From Torymus aiolomorphi (lineage: Eukaryota; Arthropoda; Insecta; Hymenoptera; Torymidae): a stretch of 64,000 nt of DNA. Within the stretch, counting starts at the first letter, position 1. Each line of letters begins with the position of its first letter. The translations under genes were made by a program, and so were the position numbers. Below the pieces are notes generated by a model. It searched no databases, was not told where the DNA came from, and saw only the letters and a program-made list of their open reading frames with translations. Shown piece after piece: positions 35,304-46,116 of this stretch. The DNA is taken from positions 118,233,321-118,297,320 of the forward strand of contig CM070877.1 of the NCBI GenBank assembly GCA_036365515.1, in the 5' to 3' direction.

Positions 35304-35831
35304 TTATAAGTTTTTAGATAATTTTCTCTTTAACTTTAATTTTAAATTTTCAAAGTTATTTGCTAAATTGTAATACTTTTTAATTAAGATGTTCACTAGT
35401 TTCTAAATATATTTTTATAGTAAGATTGAAAGATTAATTTGAAACTTTTTATACTCGTAGATTAAGATGTATTCTACTATGTATTACTTTTAAGCTTTTT
35501 TAAATAAATATGAAAAAACTTTTTTAATAAATATGAAATAATCTTACATATCTTTTTTATTTTCCCTTAACGTTTCCACATCCCAATGTCCTCTATGAAA
35601 TATTTATTCTTATAATAGAAAATTTTCCTTAAAAACTAACTTGTTTAAATATTTTAAAGTTTCTTTTGAATTTAAAAATAGTCATTTAATATTGTTAATA
35701 TAAATTTCATTGAATTGCTCATCATTAACTTTTTAAAATTTCTATGAACTTATAAAATATCTTTGTAGAATCTTATACAATATAAAATATACTGATTGAA
35801 TATACTAAGATAAAATATACTTATAAAATAT

Positions 35832-36173
35832 AAGACTACTTATAATTAACAAATAACACTATATGAATATTATAAAAATATTCTATATTCACTTACAACA
35901 TAACATCACATGAGGGCCCCATGTCCCCTGCAACATGACATACGTATGCATTTTATCGATGGAGTAAATGTTCAATGCGCCCTCTACAACCGGGCTGGCG
36001 CGGAATATAAGACTACTTATAATTAACAAATTTAAACACTATATGAATATTATAAAAATATTCTATATTCACTTACAACATAACATCACATGAGGGCCCC
36101 ATGCCCCCTGCAACATGACATACGTACACATTTTATCGATGGAGTAAATGTTCAATGCGCCCTCTACCGGGCC
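35832..36173. repeat. Subterminal 180-bp repeats, two copies (right arm)
   Basis: Reverse-oriented copies of the left subterminal units (AGGGCCCCATG, AACATGACATACGTA, ATCGATGGAGTAAATGTTCA). One unit fewer than on the left. Confidence 0.85.
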
Positions 36174-36300
36174 TCTCGCATGGTGACTTTGCACCCTACC
36201 TTACCGACGGACGGTAAGTAGTGCTCGGTGGGTAAGTGGCGCGGGAGCCGCTCTGGCGCGGTAGCCGCGCTGGCGCGGTAGCCGCGCTGCCCCTACTACT

Positions 36301-36972
36301 AGCAGTACGATTTCTTTTAGCTGCGTCTTTTTGTTTGATCAATTTCTCTCCATTAATTTCAATCTTTCGTTTTTCTCCTTTTATCAATACGTTATAAAAT
36401 TTCTCAATTTTATCAACGGAGCTACCAGGCTTACCAATGATAAAATCTTCAAATTTGTTCAAAATTTCCATAGTTGCGTTCTGATGTGCCATTAATATTT
36501 GATCCAAAATTTCATAATACTGTTTTCGATGCAGATCTTCTGGCTTTACAAAAACGTGAAGAGGTCGAATTATCGTCCAGTCGCTTAGGAATCCTCCCTG
36601 TTCTCGGTATAACTGGTTCACCTATGTTTAAGTTCTTATTTTCAGTACATCTCGTCCAGACTGATTGAAATTTTAATTTTCGCATTTCTTTCAAGTTTTC
36701 AGTAACGATGTGAACTTTACTATGCGATTCATTGACGCACAAATCTGATTTGTGCAGCATTCATAATTTCAATTTGTTGAAAGACTTCAATTATTGCTGA
36801 CAAAAGAAAAATTAATTGAAAAGAGTTCATATTTTGTAAAAATTCAACCGCTTTCACTGAATGACTTGAATCTGATTCACGATTTGTATTTAGCATTGTA
36901 AAGAATGCAATCGCAGTTTTATAATTGTCAATAATATATAATGACTTCAGCGACTTGATTTGCATCACCCAC
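36301..36972 (-). pseudogene. hAT-like transposase, downstream exon, frameshifted and interrupted
   Basis: The exon begins after TTTTCAG (ending 36,973). The first frame reads WVMQIKSLKSLYIIDNYKTA, moves frame near 36,757 into DLCVNESHSKV / RIPKRLDD, and again near 36,560 into HVFVKPEDLHRKQYYEILDQI and KFEDFIIGK. The order (TRW-type start, R-x-P-x-R, YYEILD) follows ZMYM1-like hAT transposases. The Polinton begins exactly after codon 107 of the last frame (36,301); the apparent C-terminal Arg/Pro-rich extension past that point is element terminus, not hAT protein. Confidence 0.65.
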
Positions 36973-37628
36973 CTGAAAAGTATATTTTAAAAAGCGTGTC
37001 TGTTACTTAAACTAAATGAAAATACGATCAAAATTTGTAACCATAAAATATTATTATACACTCAGAAAAACGATCCTCCGATACCAAAATAAAATTTCTT
37101 CCGAAAAAATCTTCCTGCAATAAAAAGGATTTCCTCCCACATGGTAGAATCGTAATTCGATTATAGGGACCGTGGTCTCCTGTTATAGGAGGCCAATTCT
37201 CCTGCAGGAGGAGAATTTTACGATGTGTCAGTAATGGAGGAATGATATTTTGGATCTTAGGTCCCCAAAACTCTATTTTATAAATATCATTAAATTACAG
37301 TGTAAGACAAGTTTTATTGATAACAGATAACATTAGGGCTACTATATTAATATTTAAAATAACTAAAGTCTTTTTATTTCATTCATGTACAACAATTTAA
37401 TTTTTACATTAATTATTTATTTATTTTTTTGTTAATAATTATTATATATACGGGAGGAATTCCTCTTATCGCGACGCGACATTGAACCAAGCGGATATTT
37501 CTACTTCCATAGGAATTTCTGTATTCTCTTGGCCCTATTTTTAACGGAAAATCCTCCTCCGACAGGCAGATTCTCGTTGGTACAGGAAAATCGTTTTCTG
37601 AGTGTAGGAAAAAAGATACTTAACATAC
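36973..37628 (-). other. Intron of hAT-like gene, enlarged by a MITE
   Basis: The donor ACAAG|GTATGTTAAG lies at 37,628 and the acceptor CTTTTCAG ends at 36,973. Joining the exons creates the conserved PTRW of hAT transposases across the junction, which strongly supports the intron. A 546-bp TA-flanked element occupies most of it. Confidence 0.75.
37059..37604. mobile_element. TA-flanked MITE in hAT intron
   Basis: The left end CACTCAGAAAAACGATCC and the inverted right end ATCGTTTTCTGAGTG are flanked by TA (37,057-37,058 and 37,605-37,606). It has no coding capacity. The ends are similar in style (CACT-CAG / CACTGAG) to the 9,902-10,904 element, consistent with Tc1/mariner-type mobilisation. 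Confidence 0.75.
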
Positions 37629-37905
37629 CTTGTCGGATAGAACGGAGAAAGTGCAATGATACAATTTTCAGATTGATCTTCTTGAAGTGTTTTTAATTCA
37701 CACAGACGTTTTGGAGAATCACGTATAAATTTATAATTTCTTTAAAATTTCTCATTCTTTAAAATTTCGCCTTTGAAGACATTAAGTCTTCAATGGCGTC
37801 CTGTAAGACTAAATTAAGAGAGTGAGCTGAGCAGTGTACGAAAAGTGCACGTGGTTCAAACTCACGAATTTTTGTTTGAAGACCTATAAGGTTTTGGTGT
37901 TCGTA
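37629..37905 (-). pseudogene. hAT-like transposase, upstream exon
   Basis: The frame reads LQTKIREFEPRALFVHCSAHSLNLVLQDAI, where C-x-x-H-x-LNL is the hallmark insertion of hAT/ZMYM-type transposases, then breaks near 37,755 (a duplicated GAAATTTTAAAG) and resumes as FIRDSPKRLCELK up to the donor. Upstream of about 37,905 the protein similarity stops abruptly at GA-rich, repeat-like DNA, so the N-terminal half is lost or displaced. Confidence 0.75.
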
Positions 37906-38490
37906 AGTGAAGGATGTCGACGAGAAGAGCGGTGCGAAGCAGAAGAGAGAGAATAAGCGACGACGAGGAAAGCGGTGCGAAGCAGCAAGGAAAAGTGAGT
38001 GACGATGCCGAAGAGAGCGGTGCCAAGCAGCAGAACGAGAGGAAGGCGTTGAAGAGAGTGGAGACAGAGAGAGAGAGAGAGAGAGAGAGGGAAGGCATTT
38101 ATCGGTGAAAGCGTGCAAGGGAGTGCGAGCAACGAGCGCCGGCGAGGTCCCAGACAACAGCGAGGCGACATCGCGTCGACGAAGGCAGCGGCTTCGGGAA
38201 GGCGGCACCAAATGGATGTGCAGCGAAAACAGTACTCGAGCGGCGGATCGCGTACGCGTGGAGGACAAGAGTGAGAGAGAGAGTTGTACGCGGCGAAGTG
38301 GAGAGAGAGAGAAAAACGAGGGCGACGGCGTGTCGCGCCGGGAGGGAGTTCGTCGTATTCGGCGTGCGCGTGGGACAGAGGTTTTCGCGCGGCCTCGTAC
38401 ACGGCAACAGGGTAGAGAGAGTGAGAGAGAGAGGCACGTGTGCAGCGATTCTTCGAATCGCGCCGCGGTAGTTTTTTGACTTCGCGAAGA
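37905..38490. repeat. GA/CpG-rich degenerate repeat replacing hAT 5' part
   Basis: Imperfect repeats of GAGCGGTGCGAAGCAG with GA tracts (38,065-38,092, 38,269-38,284, 38,413-38,433). Long frames on both strands are composition artefacts. Its start coincides with the loss of hAT similarity. Confidence 0.5.
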
Positions 38491-38755
38491 GCTCGTGTAA
38501 ACTTTTAATTTCAGTAGACTCATGTTAAAAAAGATTTACAATTATTAGTAAATTATTTTTAAAATAAAGTATTTTAACGTAAACTCCGAAAGTTATAAAA
38601 AAGTTTTTGTAAATTATTAATAAATTTCATTATTATTTATTTTTGCTAATTTGATTTGATGTAATAAATCGTTATCAAAATTAGTGATGTAATACAAATA
38701 GCAATAGTTTACTGTAATGATCTGCAAAATTTATTTGTTTACAATTTATTTTCAG

Positions 38756-39306
38756 ATCATTTTCGAAAATGGTTAAGGGATGTATCTTTTCCAAATGTTG
38801 GAAAAAATAGTTTGTTATTGTTAGATTCTTGGAGTGGACATTGCACAGAAGCAGTTGAAAGAGAAAAACCTGATGATAAAAACATTAAACTTTTTAAAAT
38901 TCCTAAAGGTACAACTGGAAAAATACAACCGCTGGATGTGTTTGGTTTTCGTATATGGAAAAATTTTGTAAGACACTTTTCCGATAGTGTAATTTTGTTG
39001 GATAAAGATATAAGTTTGCACGTACGAAATAATGTAATTAAATTACAATCTCTGGTGCACAATCAGTAATCTTCTCTTCGATACGTAAATCTATTTAAAT
39101 ACTCTTGGTATAAAAACGGTTATATCGATAATAAACCAAATAAATTTGTAAATCCGGTGCCCTTTAGCTTTGGTGAATCCCAAGCTCATTGTGAGGTACC
39201 AGGATGTAAAAATACTGCTATTATAAAATGTTCATGGTGTCAGAAATCACTGTGCTTAAAACATTTTTTTGAAGATTTTCATTATTGTTCAACCTATAAT
39301 CCTTAA
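38756..39306 (+). pseudogene. pogo/Tigger-like transposase, last exon with C-terminal zinc motif
   Basis: The exon opens after TTTTCAG (ending 38,755): FRKWLRDV, then LLLLDSWSGH (a DDE Asp), FKIPKGTTGKIQPLDVFGFRIWKNF (the GTT-QPLD hallmark of the pogo group), an in-frame TAA at 39,067, then more matching sequence and a Cys/His tail CEVPGCKNTAIIKCSWCQKSLCLKH-H, stop at 39,304-39,306. One stop in an otherwise clean 180-codon frame suggests modest decay. Upstream exons with the DNA-binding helix-turn-helix domains are not seen within 800 bp. Confidence 0.75.
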
Positions 39307-40587
39307 ACAAAATTAATTCTGATAAGGAACAAACTATAAGCTCGTTTGTATAGTTTCTTCGAATCTTTTATGACAATTTGTGAAAATATACCTATATTTT
39401 ACTTTTAATAAAAAATAATTACATAATAATAATTAATATTTTATAATAATATCAATTAGCTTCTATTCATTAGATCAGTCAATCATTTAACTCACCTATT
39501 CTTTTCCCAGTTCCATCCTTTTTATTTACTTGTAAATACGAGCAAAATACTCGAATGTAAATTGCACAATAAGTATAAGAGAAGTCGCTTATAACTTATA
39601 AGCGACTTCATTAATTACGTCATTTCGGTAAAAAAAAACTGACACGAATATAAACTAAATATGTATTATACACCTCAAAATATTTATAATGATAAATAAA
39701 GATAATGCTGTTATTAGAAAAAATCCTGAAACAAGTCAACTTTGATTTTTAATTTTAACAATAATTATTTAATTTTATTGCAAATATTATATAAAAAAAT
39801 AATTAAAAAAATAAAGTTTTTCCGAAATAAAATATAAGGGTAGCTATCCCACGCTAATTTGGCATTTCAAAGAGAAATATTTTCCATTTTGTTTCATTTT
39901 AAATTTTAATCTGAACTTGGGATATCTAGAAAAAACCTATTTTAGGGGTGAGTTTTAGGGGTGCGTACCCCTTTAATAATAGGAAATTGGGTCGAATACA
40001 ACATTGCGTTAAAATTTGAAGAGGTTATGTTGATTTGTTTCCGAGAAAAAAATTATTTTTGAAAAAATATGCGTTTTCTTTCCTGTACGATAACAGGAGT
40101 AAAAGTCAATGAATCGTTTTGAAATTTGGCAGAGAATTAATTTTTTTATGTCTAATGATTCAGTTCTTTGCCCAAAAAAATCTTACTGTTGTGACCAAAG
40201 ATATTTGAGGTTAAAATTTTTTTATAAATTTCTTATATTTGCATTTTTAAAAAGAATATTCGATTGATTGACTCAAAACTTTGACCACTTATTACACTTA
40301 TCGAGTACAACATTGTGTTAAAATTTGAAGAGGTTATGTTGATTTGTTTCCGAGAACAAAATTATTATTGAAAAGAAGTGCGTTTTCTTTCGTTTACGAT
40401 AACAGAAGTAAAAATCAATGAATCGTTTTGAAATTTGGCAGAGAATGAGCTTTTTTTATATTTAAGGATTCAGATCTTTGCAAAAAAAAAACAAAAAAAA
40501 AATTGACTGTTGTGACCATAGATATTTCACATTTTTATGAAATTCATGGAATGTATTCATATTTTAAAGGTTTTTTTTAGTGTTGCG
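39307..40587. repeat. AT-rich dispersed repeat, includes ~309-bp direct duplication
   Basis: TACAACATTGCGTTAAAATT, GAGGTTATGTTGATTTGTTT and GAATCGTTTTGAAATTTGGC occur at about 39,991-40,135 and again at about 40,301-40,445. The segment 39,760-40,010 also matches 41,270-41,520 (AATATTATA, GTTTTTCTGAAATAAAA-type, CCCCTTTAATA). No gene is seen. Confidence 0.6.
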
Positions 40588-40800
40588 CTAGTACATGGTG
40601 CCGCGGGAGTCAATCTAAAATGACTTTCCAGGGGATATACCCTAGTACACGGTGCCGCAGAAGTCAATCTAAAATGACTTTCCCGGGGATATGCCCTAGT
40701 ACACGGTGCCGCGGGAGTCAATCTAAAATGACCTTCCCGGGGATATGTTCTAGTACACTGTGCCGCAGAAGTCAATTTAAAATGACTATTCCTGAGATAC
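40588..40800. repeat. 54-bp minisatellite, four units
   Basis: CTAGTACA recurs at 40,588, 40,642, 40,696 and 40,750. Each unit contains GGTGCCGCGGGAGTCAATCT and AAAATGACTTTCCCGGGGAT. Because 54 is divisible by three, both strands stay open as 18-residue repeats; there is no sign of a real protein. Confidence 0.85.
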
Positions 40801-40879
40801 TGCAATAAAATAAAATATTTACAAAAACCGAATATACAACATACAAGGCGCCAGGAGGTAACATATAAGTATTAGGATT

Positions 40880-41000
40880 TGATATGGGTAAGTGGCCACT
40901 ATATATAGGTATACCTTAGCCATAGCCAATATGGCGCAGACAAGCCAGTTCTATAATACAGCGTTAAAGCCTGGCCAACGATAGTTCATCTCGCCACCAC
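40880..41000. repeat. Dispersed repeat, copy 1 of 3
   Basis: GTGGCCACTATATATAGG, TATACCTTAGCCATAGCCAA, CAGCGTTAAAG and CACCACGAGGGT recur at 62,030-62,165 and 62,340-62,455. Non-coding. Confidence 0.65.
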
Positions 41001-41200
41001 GAGGGTAGCATGAAAGATGTAAAATAAAAAAAAAACAATAAAGGATGGTACTCAGTGGAAGGATTTTTTTTTTGTATTAAGTAAAATTGTTTAACAAACA
41101 ACAAAGGATAACGAAGAAGACAGTTTTATTTATTAATAAAGTTTCGTTGTTAAAAATTTAATTTTATTTTTAAAATTTAAAAAATGGAATCGATAAATTA

Positions 41201-41560
41201 GTTTGAGGAAGCATCTTGCCAATGAATTGGCAGCGGTTTTATTTTAAGCCCAAAAATCATTTTTATAATAATTAATTAATTTTATTGCAAATATTATACA
41301 CAAAAACAGTTTAAAAAATAAGGTTTTTCTGAAATAAAAAGTAAGGGTTGCCACCCCCCGGGACCAAACTATACTTGCTAGTTTCGTCATTCAAAGAGAA
41401 GAATTTTCCAATTTGTTTCATTTCAAAACATTAATTAGAACTAAAGATATTAAGAAAAAACCGTTTTCGGGGGTAAACTTTAAGGGCGTTTTTCACCCCT
41501 TTAATATCGGATTGGGCCGATAAAAAGAATACGTGTCTCTTATTTTTCGGCCCTCTACAA
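41201..41560. repeat. Dispersed repeat preceding Copia fragment
   Basis: It starts with the inverted match to 1,220-1,258 and continues with a copy of the 39.76-40.01 kb repeat. It directly abuts the truncated Copia coding region at about 41,560, so the retroelement 5' part was lost at this junction. Confidence 0.55.
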
Positions 41561-43985
41561 CATATCAAACATTCAGGAAAATCAGAGGCGGACACCTCGA
41601 TCCGTTTCCTTGTTAGTGTTAATTGATGATTATAGTAAAGCCGGAAAAGTTTATCCAATTAAAGAAAAAAATGAAGTTTTATGATTGTATTGTAACTTAT
41701 GTTAATCAATTAGAAAATTTTACTGGAAAGAAAATTAAGAGATTAGGATGCGATAACGGGAGAGAATTTTTGAACAAAAATATATATAATGTAGCTAAAG
41801 GAAAAGGAATTTATATTGAACTGTGCCCTCCGTATGTTCACGAATTGAACGGAACTGCCGAGCGGTACAATGGGTCGGTAATGGATATCACGAGATGTTT
41901 ACTATCTGATGCGAAAATAAATGTTAGACTTTGGCCAGAGATAGTTAAAACGGCAGTTTATCTGAAAAATAGAACGTTAGCAAATACAATTGAGAAAAAG
42001 AGTCCGTACGAAATCGTGACGAGAGAAAAGCCCGATATTAAAAATTTGAGATTATACGGGAGTAGAGTTTTTGTAAGAGTTCCAGAGATTAAGAGAAATA
42101 GTAAATGGGATAGAAAAGCAGATTTAGGAGTATTAGTTGGCTACGAAGAAGTAGGTTACAGAGTCTTAGTTAATAATAAAGTGATAGTTCCAAAACATGT
42201 TGATATTGTTGAGCAAAATATAAATTTAGTCGGATTTAAGGATAATGATGAAATAAATGAAAATGTTATAACTGAAAATGATATAAATCAGGAAGTGCAA
42301 AATGAAATTGAAGAAAATGAAAATATTGAATTTGAAGAAAATGAAAGAAATAAAAATAATGTGAATAAATTATCTAGTACTAGCAATAACGATTTAACAG
42401 TACCGAGGTCAGAAAGAAAGAGAAGTCCGGTAAATAGATATGGAAACTCAATAACAAATTTTATTTATGTAAATTATGTAAGCGTAGATAATCCGGAAAA
42501 TTATAATGAAGCGATGAGTAATAGTGATAGGGAAAAATGGTTAAATGCGATGAATAGAAAAATGGAATGCCTAAAGAAAAACGATACATGGAAGCTAGTC
42601 GTAAAACCAGAGGATAAGAAAATACTAGATTTGAAGTGGGTTTATAGAAAGAAAACTGATGATAAATTTAAAGCTAGGATTGTAGTAAGAGGGTTTCAGC
42701 AAAAAGAAATAATTGAGGATATATATTCGCCAGTAGCGAGAACACAAACATTAAAGACTTTGCTAAATTATTGCGTATAAAATAAATTAATGATAGATCA
42801 AATGGATGTAGAATCCGCATTCCTAAATGGAAAAATCAAGTTCGAAGTGTATGTGAAACAACCCCAAGGTTATGATGATAATACAGGTAGAGTGTGTAAA
42901 TTGGAAAAGGCTCTGTACGGACTACGCGAAAGTCCACGCACATCATACAAGTGTTTGGATGAATACTTAAAAGAATTAGGATTTGTTCACAGTGAAGTTG
43001 ATTATTGTTTATATTATTTAGAATTTAAAAAAGAGAAAATTTATTTAATAGTTTTTGTAGACGATTTATTAATTTGTGGTAAAAATATAAGATTAATTGA
43101 ATTTATTAAAAGCAGTTTAACTGCAAAATTTCGAATGAATGATATGGGCCAGGTAAAAACGTATTTAGGTATAAATATTAATTATGATTATGAAAAGAAT
43201 ATTATGAGTTTAGACCAAACGAATTATATAGAATCATTAGCTAAAAAATATGAAATAGAAGATAGTAAATTGTATGCTACTCCAATGGAACAAAATTAAA
43301 AATGTGAACCTGCTTTATCAGCATAAAGTGACTTAAAGTATAGAAATTTAACTGGAGCATTATTGTATATAAGCTCAGGTACTAGGCCTGACATTTGTTT
43401 TTCAGTAAATTACTTAAGTAGATTTCAAAATTACTATGATCAGAGTCACTTTAAGTATGCATTAAGAATATTAAAGTACTTGTATTACACGAGAGAATTA
43501 AGATTAAATTTCGAGAGAGATTTAAAAGCTGATATATTAGATTGTTGTGTCGATGCTGATTGGGCAGGAGATATAGTTGATAGTAAATCTACGACTGGTT
43601 ATGTAATAAGAATGTATGGTAATAGTATTTTTTGGAAATCTAAGAAACAGAATATTGTAACAAAATCGTCCACAGAAGTTGAATATGTAGCACTATCCGT
43701 ATGTGTGAGTAAATTGAAAATAATACGAGATTTGTTGAATGAGTTTGAAATATAATGCGAAAAGCCAATACCAATCTATGAAGACAGGTGCAGGTGTTAA
43801 TAAGTATTAGTAAATTTAGAAATTTAACAAAAAATTCGAAATATATAGAGACTCATTATCACTTTGTAAATGAGAATTATGTAAATAGAATCATTGATGT
43901 CATTAAAATAAATACAGAGGAAAATACTGCTGATATATTTACGAAGTCGTTAGGGCGAACTAAATTCGAAAAATTTAGAAAGAAT
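41560..43985 (+). pseudogene. Copia pol polyprotein, broken by stops and a frameshift
   Basis: Frame 1 (to 42,780): LIDDYSKAG (first integrase Asp region), CDNGREFL (second Asp), NGTAERYN (Glu), GKR-like linker, then WVYRKKTD and KARIVVRGFQQ of the reverse transcriptase. An in-frame TAA at 42,778 is followed at once by DVESAFLNG (catalytic Asp), QPQGYDD, KALYGLRESPR and IVFVDDLLICG (YVDD box). Two further stops lie at 43,297-43,326, then SSGTRPDICFSVNYLS and RNase H (WAGDIVDSKSTTGY, TKSSTEVEYVALS). After 43,753 the frame changes to HYHFVNE and TADIFTKSL. Polymerase cannot be made as one protein. Confidence 0.9.
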
Positions 43986-44050
43986 TGAAAGTTATATTGT
44001 AATTAGAAAAAAAAATGGTGCGATTAAGTAAAGCGAAATTTAGGGAGGCG

Positions 44051-44321
44051 TGTTGAAAAATGAGTAAATTTAGCTCGGTCATAAGTGTATGTGAAAGTAT
44101 GGCTGAGCATCACTGTAGTAGTTGAGCGATACTATGTATGTAAGCGTCCGCGAGTAAAGTGTCGCGCACGCAGGCAGACTAGAATCGGCTCTCGTATAGG
44201 AGACGGCACGTGGTGCCCGGCGCAAGCTATGTATATAGTACGTATAATAAAGTGACCAAGACTAAACTACTCCATAAAATCTTGAATTATTTTAAACCAC
44301 CTTACACCTCTTAAATCAACA
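44051..44321 (+). repeat. Copia 3' LTR (271 bp)
   Basis: Starts TGTTGAAAAATGAG and ends CTTAAATCAACA, so TGTTGA...TCAACA inverted termini. Contains AATAAA at about 44,246. The matching 5' LTR is not in the window. Confidence 0.8.
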
Positions 44322-44735
44322 GTTATAATTGTAATAACGATTATTCCTTAGAAAACTGTAACTTTTAAAGTAATAATTTCAGTGTAAATAATTATTCTTG
44401 CAAAGGTCAAATAGGTAGATGCCAGTATTTATAAGTGTCGGCGTTTAGAAAAAATACGAAATTATCCTTAATTTTTAGATTTAAGAATAAATAATTTGTG
44501 TCACATTCAAGGCTTAAAGAAAAAAAAACTTTGTTTTGTAGATGTGCTTTCAAAATTAAATATCTTTTTCAAGTATCGGCGTTTAAAAGAAAGGTGATAT
44601 TTTCGTCAATTCTTTTCAATCCAAAATTGACTTATAACTGTCGCCGAAAAATGATACTATTAAATTAAGCTTGTACATATTTTTTTTAACATTCAGAAAA
44701 ACTTTGTCCTGTAGATGTGCCATCAAATAGTAGAT
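44322..44735. other. AT-rich DNA, no gene seen
   Basis: It contains two loosely similar blocks (AAAAACTTTGT-CTGTAGATGTGC at about 44,527 and 44,697), presumably a diverged tandem repeat. Confidence 0.4.
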
Positions 44736-44852
44736 TTTCTTACAAGGGGGGAAAATGGAACTTTCGCAGGCACGTGATATGACGACCGAGGCGAAGCCGA
44801 GGCCGCCATATCACGTGCATGCAGAAGTTCCATTTAACCCCCGTGTAAGAAA
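44736..44852. repeat. Palindrome with GAGGCGAAGCCGAG core
   Basis: TTTCTTACAAGGGGG and ATGGAACTTTC pair with the inverse sequences ending at 44,852, and CACGTGATATG pairs with CATATCACGTG. The centre CGAGGCGAAGCCGAGG is itself a palindrome. Confidence 0.7.
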
Positions 44853-45083
44853 TAGTATTTTTCTCTATTCCCGGGCGAAAGTACGTTAATTAATCAGTCT
44901 GGAAAAGTCGAAAATCATCGTCTTTCCTGGTGACATCAACTCTGCGCAGCCATGTTTTTACTTTCGCCCTATGCTTTGATAGCGTTAGCGACTTCACGTC
45001 GTTCTTGTAGTTTGCAGGTTATATTTTTCAATTTTATTTTACCTGTCACAATTGGTTTTTCCCGATCCGCGCGTTTAAGTGTG

Positions 45084-45149
45084 TTTGATGCCCGCCCAAC
45101 ATTTGCAGCACGAGCGTAGCGAGTGCTACTGGTTGGGGCGGGCATCGAA
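45084..45149. repeat. Palindrome with CACGAGCGTAGCGAGTG core
   Basis: GATGCCCGCCCAAC pairs with GTTGGGGCGGGCATC around GCACGAGCGTAGCGAGTGC. Confidence 0.75.
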
Positions 45150-45199
45150 AATACACGAACAAGCAGATTGTTACATACTCATGTGAGTCAAGAGAAAGA

Positions 45200-45480
45200 G
45201 GGATAGAGAGATAGATAAATAGATAAATCTTTATTCTGCCTTTTCGGCAAAAATTAGAAAATACATTAAAAGGTATAAAATTATAAATTTCAGTCAATTA
45301 CAATAGAATACAATAACAATTTAGTTCATTATGTCGTAAAATACATAAGAGATATAAAAGATTTATCAAAAACATAACAATGCAAAAGAAAACTAAAAAG
45401 ATAATCTTTGAAATAATAAATAAGAGAACATGTGGTAAATAAGATATGTATAAAAATACTTATACGAATATCATAATGTT
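45200..45480 (-). repeat. Possible 3' end of a non-LTR retrotransposon
   Basis: On the minus strand, GCCGAAAAGGCAGAATAAAG is followed by repeats of ATTTATCT at 45,205-45,225, resembling the simple-repeat tail of I/R1-type LINEs. No coding sequence remains. Confidence 0.35.
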
Positions 45481-45526
45481 CCGCCAATAGGCTAACATAG
45501 AGAGAGATAAAGAGGGATAGGGGAGG

Positions 45527-45626
<100 letters not shown>

Positions 45627-45904
45627 ATTTCCAAATAAATAACCATGAATTCATAGTAGACCATCCTTCTTGAGAGCACCACGCTCCCGATGCGAGACAG
45701 TTCCGCGCCGAAGCACACTTTCGCGACTTCCGCGCGGCAGTCACAATCCGCTGTATTGTAGTTAGGCTATTCAAAACATTACTCACAGAGCTTTCTGTCG
45801 CGCGTGAAACAAGTGACGCACGCAGAGGGCAAAAGTGCTTCTTCTTCTAATGTAAACAAACGGCGAAAACGCGTACTTTCGCCCGAGGAATAGAGAAATA
45901 GTAC

Positions 45905-46022
45905 ATTACGATACGGGTGTGGAAGGTGATTATTTACCGCAGGAGACATTTTTCGCACGAGCGAAGCGAGTGCGAAAAGTCGAATGCCGTAAAAATCACC
46001 TTACGCTCTAGTGTCGTACCGT
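45905..46022. repeat. Palindrome with CGCACGAGCGAAGCGAGTGCG core
   Basis: GAAGGTGATTATTTACCG pairs with CGGTAAAAATCACCTT-type sequence, and the centre is a 21-bp palindrome. Confidence 0.7.
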
Positions 46023-46116
46023 ATTTTACACCACGAGAGCCGAATAATCATATTAAAGTTATGATTTTGAGATTAGAGTGGTGTAAAAAATTTTTTTATT
46101 TTTTTCGAGACGTAAG

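Larger units (their letters stand above)
19281..36300. mobile_element. Polinton/Maverick-type element, 17.0 kb, complete ends
   Basis: The ends are AGTAGTAGGGGC and its inverse GCCCCTACTACT, flanked by direct AGCAGT copies at 19,275-19,280 and 36,301-36,306. A 6-bp duplication, AG-starting termini, a protein-primed family B DNA polymerase and a retroviral-type chromo-integrase define Polintons. Unusual here: inverted arms of about 4.56 kb (left) and 4.24 kb (right), gene cassettes within the arms, 233-bp tandem arrays at their inner ends, and no capsid, ATPase or protease gene in the 8.2 kb core. Integrase lacks its 5' half and polymerase has frame breaks, so this copy is probably non-autonomous unless the breaks are sequencing errors. 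Confidence 0.92.
32041..36300. repeat. Right long terminal inverted repeat of Polinton
   Basis: It mirrors the left arm in order. Differences: two rather than three 180-bp subterminal units, and one extra 17-bp unit (GCGCGGTAGCCGCGCTG) at the very tip. These account for the 163-bp offset between the gene positions in the two arms. Confidence 0.88.
41560..44321 (+). mobile_element. Ty1/Copia LTR retrotransposon, 5'-truncated
   Basis: Pol order is integrase, reverse transcriptase, RNase H, as in Copia. A polypurine stretch (AGGGAGGCG) precedes the 3' LTR at 44,051. Gag, protease, the 5' LTR and the integrase N-terminus are missing. Several in-frame stops show it is inactive. Confidence 0.9.

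Noticed and set aside
36196..36300. C-terminal Arg/Pro/Ser extension of the hAT frame
   Set aside because: It is the translated Polinton terminus; the native frame ends at 36,301.
37759..38523. 254-codon minus frame as one protein
   Set aside because: Only the last ~50 residues are hAT-like; the rest translates a GA-rich repeat.
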